Shown here: positions 17,001 through 25,354 of the stretch, one piece after another
How positions within the stretch are numbered: the stretch's first letter is position 1
Layout of the letters: every line of letters starts with the position of its first letter
Made by a program: the position numbers and the translations under genes
From: an uncultured Bacteroides sp.
GTDB lineage: Bacteria > Bacteroidota > Bacteroidia > Bacteroidales > Bacteroidaceae
Length of the DNA stretch: 29,812 bases
Assembly (NCBI GenBank): GCA_905201685.1
Contig: CAJKOW010000023.1
Coordinates: 1-29,812 of the forward strand
Direction: 5' to 3'
The notes under the pieces: generated by a model
Database searches by the model: none
What the model saw: the letters and a program-made list of their open reading frames with translations, nothing else
What the model was told of the DNA's origin: nothing

Positions 17001-17107
17001 TCATCACTAAATACAAAGGTATTGACCCGGAAGTGTCAAGCGGTATCGACTCTAATCCTTATCCGCGTCCTTTCAGCATACAGTTGGGTTTAAGCCTTAA
17101 TTTCTAA
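14075..17107 (+). CDS. susC: SusC-like TonB-dependent transporter for starch oligosaccharides
   Basis: The 1010-residue outer-membrane protein has a signal peptide ending VYAQN, a carboxypeptidase-like beta domain at about 30-105 (VTVKGHVKDATG to SFIGYTTQEV), a TonB box region near 106-115 (LSEVVVVGYG), a plug domain to about 230 with RVRGGSSLNASNDPLIVIDG, and a 22-strand barrel ending in the usual aromatic residue (LGLSLNF). It imports oligosaccharides captured by its SusD partner, driven by TonB. A second, out-of-frame ATG lies four bases before the chosen start. It heads a four-gene operon with susD 21 bases behind. Start, length and neighbours all fit the SusC family. Confidence 0.95.
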   Translation: MKQVNLRIYRTILPLLLGLFLSVGVYAQNVTVKGHVKDATGLEVIGANVVEKGNTTNGTITDMDGNFTLTVPQGATLVVSFIGYTTQEVAAAPSVVVTLQDDAELLSEVVVVGYGRTKKDDLTGSVTAIKPDELSKGITNNAQDMLVGKVPGVDVITSGGTPGAGAQIRVRGGSSLNASNDPLIVIDGLTIDNNTPTGMSNPLAMINPNDIESFTVLKDASATAIYGSRASNGVIIITTKKGKSGAAPSVSYNGDMTVSMIQKKYDVLDANEFRNLVGQLWGDKAGEVGMGNANTDWQDEIFRTAISHSHNVSVSGGVKNIPYRLSLGYNSSDGIVETSWMRRANVGLNLSPSFFDNHLNMKIYAKYMYEKDRYADAGGAIGAALSMDPTLPVYFDEGDERAPFFGGYYQYSQAPKDFNPEWKYTNNPNAPQNPVALLNLKNTKAATNDFTGNFEVDYKIHGFEDLVLHASYGGQYTESKQDDVTSKYAYSPNYYGWVGVTQTYKYSVTANAYAQYIKEIGDHNFDIMLGGEESHFHRSGYNYGQGTDPYTGEPHDAKLREEQAWATHNSLVSYFGRLNYTFLNRYMLTATFRADGSSRFSEGNRWGYFPSVALAWKINEEAFMKDLTWWNEFKLRLGWGMTGQQDINSDFGYETHYTTSDSFALYPFGDIYYNTMRPSAYNPDLKWETTTTYNAGFDLAFLNNRITANVDGYYRKTTDLLNSITIPVGMQFGSQLTKNIGSLKNYGIEFAINAKPIVTKDFTWDVSYNISWNHNEITELVDGDEGYYTWAGDKISRGNNTKIQANTVGEATNSFFVYQQVYDENGKPIEGMYVDRDGNGRIDDGDRYFYKKPAADIIMGLTTKFLYKNWDLSMAFRASIGNYVYYDFLSNRAMVSQAGLYTNSTLHNTTPEAVELGFTGIGAGNTNYLSDYFVRNASFLKCSNITLGYSFPALFKVAGHETCSGRAFLTAQNPFIITKYKGIDPEVSSGIDSNPYPRPFSIQLGLSLNF

Positions 17108-17128
17108 TCTATTAAATTGTACAAACAT

Positions 17129-18805
17129 ATGAAACATATATTTCTGAAAACGGTTCTCGCAGCTCTTCTGATGGGCGGAGCAACCACATCGTGTGTCAAT
17201 GATTTGAATATTTCATCCATTGATCCGCAATCCAGCTCTTCTTATGGTGATATGGAATTGTTGGCCAAGATCTATAGTACGCTTGGCTTGACCGGCCAAC
17301 GAGGCCCTGCTGGTAATGGTGATATCAGTAGCGATGAAGGCGAAAGCGGTTTTTACCGTACAACGTTTAACTTGCAGGAACTTTGCACCGACGAGTGTGC
17401 ATGGGCTTGGCAGACCGATGCTGACATTCCTCAGATTACGAACATCGAATGGACGTCTTCTTCTCCACGTGTTCAATGGGCTTTCCAACGTCTGGCATTC
17501 GACGTAACATTATGTAACTTTTATCTGACGAATACAGAAGACAAGGCCGAAGACCCCCAATACAAACTGTATCGTGCGGAAGTACGTTTCCTCCGTGCAC
17601 TCCATTTGTGGTATTTCTTGGATCTTTGGGGAAAAGCTCCTTTCAAGACAACTTACGATATTTACGAACTGCCTGTAGAAAAGGCTGGTAAGGATCTTTA
17701 TGACTGGATTGATAAGGAATTGACAGAGATAGAGCCTCAAATGGCAGAAGTTGGCGAATTTAATAATACCGCCAATTTTGGACGTGCCGACCGTGGAGCT
17801 GCCTATATGCTTCATGCCCGTCTGGCTCTTAACTCAGAGGTATATACCAACGGTGCAGTGAAAGATTATCAGAAAGCAATTGACTATTGCGATTTGCTGG
17901 AAGGAAAATATGAACTTTCGAAGGCTGATAAGAATGGCTATACAGGTTATGAACAGGTATTTATGGCCGATAATGACGAAAATCCGCAGGCTATGAAGGA
18001 AATTATTCTGCCTATCCGTCAGGATGGTGTAAAGACCAAGTGCTATAGCGGTGCTAATTATCTGGTAAGTTCAACTCGTATAACCGGTATGCCTTACATG
18101 GGTACAAATAATGGTTGGAGCTGTAACTTTGCTCGTGCGGCTTTGGTAAAGAAGTTTTTCTCTAATTTGGACGATTGTCCGTTAGCAACAGAAAAAGCTC
18201 CGGACAATGCTACAGAAGCGGATATTATTGCTTTGGACGAAGCTGCTGGAACTACAACTAAGGACGTACAGCGTAAGGCTAATGATGACCGTGCACTCTT
18301 TTACTCCGGTTGTGGCGGTGGATTGCGTAGCATTGAGTTTGAACAGATTGCTGGCTTTAACTCAGGTCTTTCTATCGTGAAATGGAGTAACATTCGTACA
18401 GACGGTGCTCCAACTTCACACGTTGAATTCCCTGACGTGGATATACCTTTGATTCGCTATGCAGAGATGTTCTTAACTCGTGCAGAAGCCAAATTCCGTC
18501 TGAGTGGTGATCCGCAACAGGCACGTGCCGATATCGAAGTATTACGTTCTCGTGCCGGTGCTTCTACACCTGCAACGATCACAGAACAGTTTATTATTGA
18601 TGAGTGGTGCCGTGAATTCTATATGGAAGGCCGTCGTCGTAGCGATTTGAATCGTTTCGGATTGTTTACCGGTGACAAATATATTTGGGATTTCAAAGGT
18701 GGTGTAGCCGAAGGTAAGAGTGTGGCTGATTATTTTAAAGTATATCCGATTCCTGCTGATGACATCAGAGGTAATGAAAATCTGAATCAGAACGAGGGAT
18801 ATTAA
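17129..18805 (+). CDS. susD: SusD-like starch-binding lipoprotein
   Basis: This 558-residue surface lipoprotein (Cys22 in TTSC) caps SusC and delivers bound glycan. It resembles SusD of the Bacteroides thetaiotaomicron starch system along its length: NDLNISSIDPQ, DEGESGFYRTTF, DECAWAWQ, MADNDENPQAMKEIILPIRQDG, NGWSC and the ending LNQNEGY. The aromatic residues that bind the starch helix there have counterparts here: Trp92 and Trp94 in AWAW, Tyr306 and Trp330. This is the best evidence that the operon serves starch rather than galactan. I start at the ATG at 17129; an in-frame TTG at 17117 adds only MYKH. Confidence 0.94.
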   Translation: MKHIFLKTVLAALLMGGATTSCVNDLNISSIDPQSSSSYGDMELLAKIYSTLGLTGQRGPAGNGDISSDEGESGFYRTTFNLQELCTDECAWAWQTDADIPQITNIEWTSSSPRVQWAFQRLAFDVTLCNFYLTNTEDKAEDPQYKLYRAEVRFLRALHLWYFLDLWGKAPFKTTYDIYELPVEKAGKDLYDWIDKELTEIEPQMAEVGEFNNTANFGRADRGAAYMLHARLALNSEVYTNGAVKDYQKAIDYCDLLEGKYELSKADKNGYTGYEQVFMADNDENPQAMKEIILPIRQDGVKTKCYSGANYLVSSTRITGMPYMGTNNGWSCNFARAALVKKFFSNLDDCPLATEKAPDNATEADIIALDEAAGTTTKDVQRKANDDRALFYSGCGGGLRSIEFEQIAGFNSGLSIVKWSNIRTDGAPTSHVEFPDVDIPLIRYAEMFLTRAEAKFRLSGDPQQARADIEVLRSRAGASTPATITEQFIIDEWCREFYMEGRRRSDLNRFGLFTGDKYIWDFKGGVAEGKSVADYFKVYPIPADDIRGNENLNQNEGY

Positions 18806-18846
18806 ACTGTTTTATTTGTAGAACTAATAAAAAGCATATTACGATT

Positions 18847-20019
18847 ATGAAAAAAATATTATCAGGAATGTTGCTCGCCGTTCTGTGCATGATGCTGGTT
18901 ACTTCGTGCGAAAAGGATATGGACAGCAATCCTACATTCCATGAAAACACTACAGGCTTTGTATTGAATATGCCTGCCAATGCTGCAAATAATGTATTGG
19001 ATCTATTGGCGGCTGATAAAGTAATATTTACTACGAGTCAGCCTGATTATGGAGGCATACCTTTGGTTACTAATTATGATGTGGAAATTTCTTTCGGAGA
19101 CTTTAGCGGTGAAAATCCTGTATATAAAGTTGTGACGAGTTCTACTTCTACAGTCATAGAAATTTCCGGTAGTCGGTTGAATGACGCTGTTGTTAATATG
19201 TTCCTGGAAGCTAATGAAGGAGTGGAATACCCTTCTGGCGAAGTGAAAGACCTTTATGTACGTTTGCATGCTAATGTAAACGGATTGGATAAAGGCGACT
19301 GCTATTCCAATGTTATTAAGCTTCAGGTAGTAGCTACTTATCAGGCACCGAGCATTTCATTGCCCGAAAAACTTTATGTAGCAGGTTCAAGCATCGGAGC
19401 ACCATGGGGAACCTGGAAGGAGTTTACACCTGTTTACGGTTTGCCTGGTAACTACTTTGCCGTTGTTTATATACCTGATGGCGGTGAGTTCAAGTGGGGT
19501 ACTTATCCGGAACAGTGGTTAGGTTATGCTGACATCAACTTGTACAATGATGTAGCCGGAGCCGGACTGTCTGATAATGGTGGCAACATTAAGGTAGCCA
19601 ATGGAGGCTGGTATGTACTTTATTTCAAAGCTAAGATTGACGGTGAGTCCATCAATTATACATTGAATGTACATCCTGCTGCATTCTATATTATCGGTAA
19701 TGCAACTTCCTCTTGGACCGATTCTGATCCTGCATTGAAATTTACGGCACCGGCCGATGATACCGAAGCTTGGGTTTCACCTGAATTTATTGGTGGAGGT
19801 GAGATGAGAGCTTATGTGAAGGTGGCAGAATTTGAGTGGTGGCGTACTGAGTTTACGTTGTTCGACGGTACGTTGTTCTGGCGTAATGACAATATTCCTA
19901 ATAGCTGGGAAGAAACAATGGGTGCAGAATATAGTGTTAAGCCTGCAGCCGGTCAGAAGCTGTATCTTACTATCGGTACACCGGGTGTAGACGCTATAGA
20001 GAAAGGTGAGGTGAAATAA
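18847..20019 (+). CDS. susE: SusE-like starch-binding surface lipoprotein
   Basis: A 390-residue lipoprotein, Cys21 in VTSC followed by EKDMD, an acidic stretch of the kind that sends Bacteroides lipoproteins to the cell surface. An N-terminal immunoglobulin-like SusE domain covers about 30-165. Two starch-binding-type modules follow, at about 175-275 (LYVAGSSIGAPWGTW) and 278-390 (FYIIGNATSSWTDSD), rich in exposed Trp. Length is close to that of SusE from Bacteroides thetaiotaomicron. It would hold starch near the SusC/SusD complex; it has no catalytic motif. Confidence 0.88.
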   Translation: MKKILSGMLLAVLCMMLVTSCEKDMDSNPTFHENTTGFVLNMPANAANNVLDLLAADKVIFTTSQPDYGGIPLVTNYDVEISFGDFSGENPVYKVVTSSTSTVIEISGSRLNDAVVNMFLEANEGVEYPSGEVKDLYVRLHANVNGLDKGDCYSNVIKLQVVATYQAPSISLPEKLYVAGSSIGAPWGTWKEFTPVYGLPGNYFAVVYIPDGGEFKWGTYPEQWLGYADINLYNDVAGAGLSDNGGNIKVANGGWYVLYFKAKIDGESINYTLNVHPAAFYIIGNATSSWTDSDPALKFTAPADDTEAWVSPEFIGGGEMRAYVKVAEFEWWRTEFTLFDGTLFWRNDNIPNSWEETMGAEYSVKPAAGQKLYLTIGTPGVDAIEKGEVK

Positions 20020-20055
20020 CCAGAATGATAATCTTATTTTTAAAGGAAAAACATT

Positions 20056-21459
20056 ATGAAGAAAAATCAGATATTTGCATGTGCGCTCTTTATGGGAATT
20101 GCCTTAGGAGCTTGTACGGAAGATTATACGGATTGGGCTAACCCCCAATCCAATTCTCCCGAAGATCCGGCTTCTAAATATGAAATCAGCTTTGCTGCCG
20201 GTGCTGATGCTACGGTTGATATGGATCAGTTTTATGAATCAGTAGCTGAGGAACTACAGGCAACTGATTCTGTCGTAATAGCATCTTTGTCTTCTACAAA
20301 TCCCAATGTGGCTTCTATTAAACTGAATAGCATCAATATCAATGGACTGGCAATCAATGCTACTGTCAGGGATGGCAATGTGAAAGTCAATACGCTGGAA
20401 TTGGATTCTGTAGTACGCGATGCGTTTTTCAGTCGTGCTCATGTGGAACGAGTATTTGATGTGAATATGAACGTGGCTGCCAAGCTGAAGAGTGGTGAGG
20501 CTGTCAACGTTTCCGGAACATCTCAGGCCAAACTGACTCCGATTTCAACTCCTGCTATTAGTGAAGGTGGTTATGTTTTGTTGGGTGACTTTACAGGATG
20601 GGATCCTGCTAATCCAATGGCTATGACACCAGTTGCCAATAAAGAAGGCGTATATCAGGTTACTGTAGAGACAACCAACGAAGCTTCCAGCTATTTCAAG
20701 TTCTATGCAGCTTATGATGTGAACGGTGGCTGGGATGCTGCCAATGCTGTACAAATGGGATGTCGCGTCAATGGTGATACAAAGACTGAAAACTTTGTGG
20801 TATGGACAGGTGATAAGTATAAAGTAGAAACTCCAGCTATTGCAGGAGCTGGTCATTTCATCATTACGCTTGATGTCGTTAACTATACTTATTCGGTAGC
20901 TCCGGCAACAGCTTATCTTTATATGGCTGGCGACGTTAATGGCTGGAGCCATGTCGATATGCTGGCAAGCCTGGAGTTCAACAACATTTATACAGGTTAT
21001 ATGTATCTCAATCAGAATGGATTTAAGTTCAGTTCCGAGCCGAATTGGGATGGTACGAATTACGGAGCCGATTTTAATACTGCTCCCGATGCAGCTAATA
21101 TTACGATTACTGAGCCGGAAGGTTTCTATCAGGTAGTAGTTGACTTGAACGAGAAAACTTATACCTTGACTCCTGTTGAGATAGGTATTATTGGCAGTGC
21201 TACTCCTAACGGATGGGACAGCGATACAGATATGACTTATAGTATCGAAAACCGTTGTTGGACTATTACTACAGATTTGGCTGATGGTGAAATCAAGTTC
21301 CGTGCAAATGATGATTGGGCAATCAGTTGGGGAGGAACTCCGGAGCAACTGACTACCCAGAATGGAGGAAATATTGCAGTTACAGCAGGAAAATATACGA
21401 TTAATCTTTATCCGCTATGTGAAGGTAAAGCGTACTGTGAAATTAATCCGGTTAATTGA
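20056..21459 (+). CDS. susF: SusF-like starch-binding surface lipoprotein
   Basis: A 467-residue lipoprotein, Cys20 in LGAC followed by TEDY. An N-terminal domain of about 140 residues precedes three binding-module repeats that start near residues 171 (YVLLGDFTGWDP), 286 (AYLYMAGDVNGWSH) and 376 (IGIIGSATPNGWDS). The shared G-x-x-x-GW pattern shows the repeats are related. Three C-terminal modules against two in SusE is the SusF/SusE difference seen in the known system. Last gene of the susC operon; a strong terminator follows 41 bases after its stop. Confidence 0.88.
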   Translation: MKKNQIFACALFMGIALGACTEDYTDWANPQSNSPEDPASKYEISFAAGADATVDMDQFYESVAEELQATDSVVIASLSSTNPNVASIKLNSININGLAINATVRDGNVKVNTLELDSVVRDAFFSRAHVERVFDVNMNVAAKLKSGEAVNVSGTSQAKLTPISTPAISEGGYVLLGDFTGWDPANPMAMTPVANKEGVYQVTVETTNEASSYFKFYAAYDVNGGWDAANAVQMGCRVNGDTKTENFVVWTGDKYKVETPAIAGAGHFIITLDVVNYTYSVAPATAYLYMAGDVNGWSHVDMLASLEFNNIYTGYMYLNQNGFKFSSEPNWDGTNYGADFNTAPDAANITITEPEGFYQVVVDLNEKTYTLTPVEIGIIGSATPNGWDSDTDMTYSIENRCWTITTDLADGEIKFRANDDWAISWGGTPEQLTTQNGGNIAVTAGKYTINLYPLCEGKAYCEINPVN

Positions 21460-21500
21460 TAAAAGCGTTTTCCGTTTTTGAAATGGAAAACAAACGGTTA

Positions 21501-21550
21501 AAAATCCTTTTCCTTGCATGTGTAAATAGTGCGAGGAAGAGGATTTTTCT
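21501..21550 (+). terminator. Intrinsic terminator after susF
   Basis: AAAATCCTTTTCCT (21501-21514) pairs with AGGAAGAGGATTTT (21534-21547), 14 bp with one G-U pair, and T residues follow. The segment just before (21467-21497) can form two alternative smaller hairpins. This separates GH13 from the susC operon. Confidence 0.8.
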
Positions 21551-21608
21551 TGTTATATAGTTTGTGAGACGGTTCGTGCTATAAAATGGAATTTTTTGAT
21601 AGCTATGA

Positions 21609-21622
21609 TGCAAACGTTTTCG
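21609..21622. promoter_or_regulatory. Weaker LacI-type operator of the GH13 gene
   Basis: TGCAAACGTTTTCG matches each of the other operators at 11 of 14 positions and keeps the AAACGTTT core. It ends exactly 55 bases before a perfect TAnnTTTG box, the spacing seen at susC, which supports a base match that would be weak by itself. Confidence 0.6.
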
Positions 21623-21677
21623 TATCCTCTTCCTTCTTTTTCTATACCTTTTTCAACCAATTCTCTTCGGGCTTGCT

Positions 21678-21685
21678 TACCTTTG
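21678..21685 (+). promoter_or_regulatory. Promoter -7 box of the GH13 gene
   Basis: TACCTTTG fits TAnnTTTG. Transcription would start near 21692, leaving a short leader of about 20 bases. No clear -33 box is seen. Confidence 0.6.
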
Positions 21686-21711
21686 GATGAAAATGCTAAA
21701 AGTTTGATATT

Positions 21712-24324
21712 ATGAAAATTATGGAACGCTACACTTTTTTTACCTGGCGACATTGGATCGCCATTTGTATCGTGCTGGTATGTGCTTCCTGCTCCGACGA
21801 TGATAAAGAGTTGCAGGAGTATCTGATGCCGGTATCTGGCAGTGAAACAATCTTTGAACAAGGTTTCAGCTTCGACGAGAATGCTTCTTCGCAAAGCGTC
21901 AGTTTTGAAACGGGGCAGAGTTGGAAGGCTACGCTGACCGGAGTAACCGATGGCTGGTGCAGCATCCATCCGGCTTCGGGCGGAGCCGGGACGAACACCA
22001 TAACCGTGTCGGTCGGCAAGAACGAGACGCAAGCTGCCCGTGTTGCCAAACTGCTGATTGCCGCAGGCTCGCTAAGCAGGGAAATTTCTATTTCGCAATC
22101 GGCTCCGGTGCTGGTGGTGCCCGAAGGATTGAGTTACAGTCCCGAATCGCCCGATGCCGGCCAGCCGCTGACCATTACTTTCAAGGCTGCTTCGAGCTCG
22201 GCTCTCTACGGATATACGGGCGATGTGTATATACATATCGGCGTGGTAAATGAAGGCGCGTGGCTCTTTGTTCCTGCCGAGTGGAACGAGAACATCGCTA
22301 AATGTAAAATGACTGCATCGGGCAGTAATGTCTGGAGCATTACGCTGAGTCCTACCGTACGTGAGTGGTTTGGCAGCGGAACGACACCGGTCAATCAGCT
22401 TGGAATCGTTGTTCGCAGTGCCGATGGCAGCAAGGAAGGCATTGAAGAGGACTCGTTCGTGCAAGTCACCGATTCGAAGTACGAAGGTTTCGTGCCCGGT
22501 GAGATAATAGAGGCCACTTTGCCTGCAGGAGTCGTAGAAGGTATCAATGTAGTGGATAATTCGACCGTGACGCTGGTGCTTTACGACCGTGACAAGAGCG
22601 GCAATCATAAAGACTTTGCCCATGTGGTAGGCGACTTCAACAACTGGACGCTGAGCAACGACGAGAAGTCGCAAATGTTTCGGGACAATGCTGCCGGCTG
22701 CTGGTGGATTACACTGACCGACCTGCAAGCCGACAAAGAATACGCTTTTCAGTATTACGTCGGAACAAAAGATGGTGAAACCCTCCGTTTGGCTGATGCC
22801 TACACTGAGAAAGTGCTCGATCCGGACAATGATCCTTATATCCCCGCTTCTGTTTATGACGGCAACCTGACTTATCCGGAAGGGGGACGCGGTATTGTGT
22901 CAACCTTCAAGATTAGCGGCGATGTTTATACGTGGAAGGTGAACAACTTCCAGATAACAGAGCCTGAACAATTAGTGATCTACGAAATGCATTTGCGTGA
23001 CTTTACGACATCCGGTGATTTGAGTGGAGCAATGGATAAAATCTCGTATCTGAAACAGATCGGTGTCAATGCCATCGAACTGATGCCGGTGCAGGAATTT
23101 GACGGTAACGACAGCTGGGGGTACAATCCATGCTTCTATTTCGCCATGGATAAGGCTTATGGAACGAAGAACCGCTACAAACAGTTTGTTGATGCCTGTC
23201 ACGAAGCCGGTATGGCAGTCATCCTTGATGTCGTTTACAATCATGCTACGGGCAACCATCCGTTTGCCAAATTGTATTGGGACAGCAGCAATAACAAGAC
23301 TGCGGCCAACAATCCGTATTTCAACGTCGATGCACCTCATCCTTATAGTGTCTTCCACGACTTTAATCACGAAGAGCCGTTGGTACGCAAGTTTGTGAAG
23401 CGCAATCTGCAATTCCTCCTCGAAGAGTACAAGCTGGATGGTTTCCGCTTCGACCTGACCAAAGGTTTCACGCAGACTGCTTCGAACGAAAGTACGGCTT
23501 CTAACTACGATGCAAGCCGCATTGCCATTCTGAAGGACTACAATTCCGCCATTAAGCTGGCAAAGAGCGATGCTTACGTCATTTTGGAACATTTCTGCGA
23601 TGCCCGCGAAGAGCAGGAATTGGCTGCCGACGGCATGCACATGTGGCGTAACATGAACTATGCTTACTGCCAGACTGCAATGGGATATAAAGAGGGAAGT
23701 GACTTTAGCGGACTTTATGAGAAAACATACGGTTGGGTAGGCTTCATGGAGAGTCACGACGAAGAACGTATGGGTTACAAGCAGAGCCAGTGGGGTGACG
23801 GTGTATTGGCTACAGACCTGGCTGCTCGTATGGATCAGTTGCAGCTGAATACGGCTTTCTTCCTTACTGTTCCCGGTCCGAAGATGATTTGGCAGTTTGG
23901 TGAGTTGGGTTATGACTTCAGTATTAACAGCAATCAGGATGGAACTGCTGTTAGCGAAGAATATCGTACGAACCGCAAACCCATCCGTTGGGACTATTTG
24001 GACAATGCTGACCGGAAGGAACTGCACGATGTCTATGCACGCCTGATGACGCTGCGCAACAGTCATCCAGAACTGTTCGACGAAGGTGTCTTACTTGAAT
24101 GGAAGGTAGGGGAATCTGACTGGAACGACGGGCGCTCGCTGTTGTTGGAAAGTGTGACAGGCAAACGGGTTGTGGTAGTGGGCAACTTTACCCAGGCTGC
24201 AATCGATGTGGATTTCCCGGCCGAAGCTGGCAGTTGGAATAATTACTTTACCGGCGAGGAGGAAACAGTAGGATCAATGGTCAATGTACCGGCTCACGGT
24301 TATAAGGTATATACTAACTTCTGA
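21712..24324 (+). CDS. GH13 surface alpha-amylase/pullulanase-type lipoprotein with BACON domain
   Basis: The 870-residue enzyme hydrolyses starch at the cell surface. Cys27 (VCASC) is followed by SDDDKE, an acidic export signal. Domains in order: BACON-like at about 43-130 (WCSIHPASGGAGTNTITVSV), an unnamed beta-sandwich at about 135-255, a CBM48-like domain at about 260-410 (VVGDFNNW), the GH13 barrel at about 420-790, and a C-terminal beta domain. The catalytic set is intact: Asp581 in FRFDL, Glu626 in ILEHF, Asp683 in SHDEE, plus DVVYNH. It stands where susG stands in the classic system but has a different architecture. Alpha-1,4 versus alpha-1,6 preference cannot be read from sequence; the CBM48-like domain hints at branched substrates. 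A second ATG at 21721 is possible. Confidence 0.88.
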   Translation: MKIMERYTFFTWRHWIAICIVLVCASCSDDDKELQEYLMPVSGSETIFEQGFSFDENASSQSVSFETGQSWKATLTGVTDGWCSIHPASGGAGTNTITVSVGKNETQAARVAKLLIAAGSLSREISISQSAPVLVVPEGLSYSPESPDAGQPLTITFKAASSSALYGYTGDVYIHIGVVNEGAWLFVPAEWNENIAKCKMTASGSNVWSITLSPTVREWFGSGTTPVNQLGIVVRSADGSKEGIEEDSFVQVTDSKYEGFVPGEIIEATLPAGVVEGINVVDNSTVTLVLYDRDKSGNHKDFAHVVGDFNNWTLSNDEKSQMFRDNAAGCWWITLTDLQADKEYAFQYYVGTKDGETLRLADAYTEKVLDPDNDPYIPASVYDGNLTYPEGGRGIVSTFKISGDVYTWKVNNFQITEPEQLVIYEMHLRDFTTSGDLSGAMDKISYLKQIGVNAIELMPVQEFDGNDSWGYNPCFYFAMDKAYGTKNRYKQFVDACHEAGMAVILDVVYNHATGNHPFAKLYWDSSNNKTAANNPYFNVDAPHPYSVFHDFNHEEPLVRKFVKRNLQFLLEEYKLDGFRFDLTKGFTQTASNESTASNYDASRIAILKDYNSAIKLAKSDAYVILEHFCDAREEQELAADGMHMWRNMNYAYCQTAMGYKEGSDFSGLYEKTYGWVGFMESHDEERMGYKQSQWGDGVLATDLAARMDQLQLNTAFFLTVPGPKMIWQFGELGYDFSINSNQDGTAVSEEYRTNRKPIRWDYLDNADRKELHDVYARLMTLRNSHPELFDEGVLLEWKVGESDWNDGRSLLLESVTGKRVVVVGNFTQAAIDVDFPAEAGSWNNYFTGEEETVGSMVNVPAHGYKVYTNF

Positions 24325-24335
24325 AAGGTCTTTTT

Positions 24336-25319
24336 TCATTCATAAATTTTATTCAGCACCCAGTTGAGCCACTTCCAGCGGAAGAGGAACCAACGGCGGG
24401 TGCTGATTTGTTTTCCGCCGAAACGCAACACAAACTCTCGGTAACCGTGTTTGCGGAAGGGAAGACCAACGTCCATGAATTCCAGGTGCCGGTAGCCCCG
24501 TTGCTTGGCATCGTCCAGAGCTTTCCATACGGCCAGAATACCGGGATATTGCAAGGAATGAGTCTTGCGCATGCCTCCCGAGAACCAAAGGTAGGCATTG
24601 TCGTTCGAGTAGATGCAGGCACTTCCTCCGATAATCTTGTCCTTGTAGATGACGATGAATATCCGGCTATGCTGGTCGTCCACCATCTTGTCTGCGAGGT
24701 GCTGAAAGAAACTCATGCTGGGGAAGTGACGGCGTATTTTGGAAGAATAGATTTTGTGCAGCATGTGGGCGAACTGCTTGATCTCTTCGGAAGTATGTGC
24801 TTCTCTTACATAAGCTCCGTTCTTCAGTCCTTTCTTTACCTGGCGGATGCGCGAGGGACTTAAACGTTCTTCCACGCGGTTGATGCTGTGCAGCGAATTG
24901 CGGACACGCAGCCAGTTGACGGCAAAGTAACGGTTGGTACGGAATGCCTTGTAACCAAACAATGAGTTTTCCAGATTGCGGAATTCTATCAGGAAGGAGT
25001 CGCGCAGGGCTTCGTCGGTCAGACGTTTCAGCATGTCGCCGAAGATGGCTTCTTTGTCGGATTCGGGGTCAAAATATTCTCCTGTTCCGTAAACCTCGCA
25101 ACGTTTGATGATCGCAGGCGGAAAGAGGCGGACACTTTTCCGCAGAGCAGCAAGCAATTTGGCTACAGGTCGTCCTTGCTCGGAGGCAACGATAAGGACA
25201 GGACTGTAGCCCGGTGTTGCTTCATAGATGTGAAACAGCTCCGTGGAGTGGAACGTATTGCTTCCGGGCAGGTCAGGAATCCGGTTCCCCCGATAATATG
25301 TCGTCAGTTTCAAAGGCAT
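24336..25319 (-). CDS. GNAT/FemAB-like acyltransferase
   Basis: A 327-residue cytoplasmic protein of the GNAT superfamily, of the double-domain type resembling FemAB or acetyltransferase family 6. The C-terminal part carries the acetyl-CoA fold: FIVIYKDKIIGGSACIYSNDNAYLWFSGG, followed by GILAVWKALDDAKQRGYRHLEFMDVG. The substrate is unknown; such proteins modify cell-wall, lipid or polysaccharide precursors. I start at the ATG at 25319; the longer frame begins at a TTG. It converges on the GH13 gene with 11 bases between stops and shows no link to the starch locus. Confidence 0.72.
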   Translation of the reverse strand: MPLKLTTYYRGNRIPDLPGSNTFHSTELFHIYEATPGYSPVLIVASEQGRPVAKLLAALRKSVRLFPPAIIKRCEVYGTGEYFDPESDKEAIFGDMLKRLTDEALRDSFLIEFRNLENSLFGYKAFRTNRYFAVNWLRVRNSLHSINRVEERLSPSRIRQVKKGLKNGAYVREAHTSEEIKQFAHMLHKIYSSKIRRHFPSMSFFQHLADKMVDDQHSRIFIVIYKDKIIGGSACIYSNDNAYLWFSGGMRKTHSLQYPGILAVWKALDDAKQRGYRHLEFMDVGLPFRKHGYREFVLRFGGKQISTRRWFLFRWKWLNWVLNKIYE

Positions 25320-25325
25320 TGCTCG

Positions 25326-25333
25326 CAAATATA
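25326..25333 (-). promoter_or_regulatory. Promoter -7 box of the acyltransferase gene
   Basis: The minus strand reads TATATTTG, a perfect box. It lies only 6 bases before the chosen ATG, so the message would be almost leaderless, or the true start is further downstream. Confidence 0.45.
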
Positions 25334-25346
25334 GAAAATAATCTTG

Positions 25347-25354
25347 TATCTTTG
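25347..25354 (+). promoter_or_regulatory. Promoter -7 box of the nitroreductase gene
   Basis: TATCTTTG fits TAnnTTTG, with a leader of about 70 bases to the ATG at 25432. It stands 13 bases from the divergent box at 25326-25333. Confidence 0.45.

Noticed and set aside
22972..24066. 364-residue open frame opposite GH13
   Set aside because: Antisense shadow of the intact GH13 catalytic domain.
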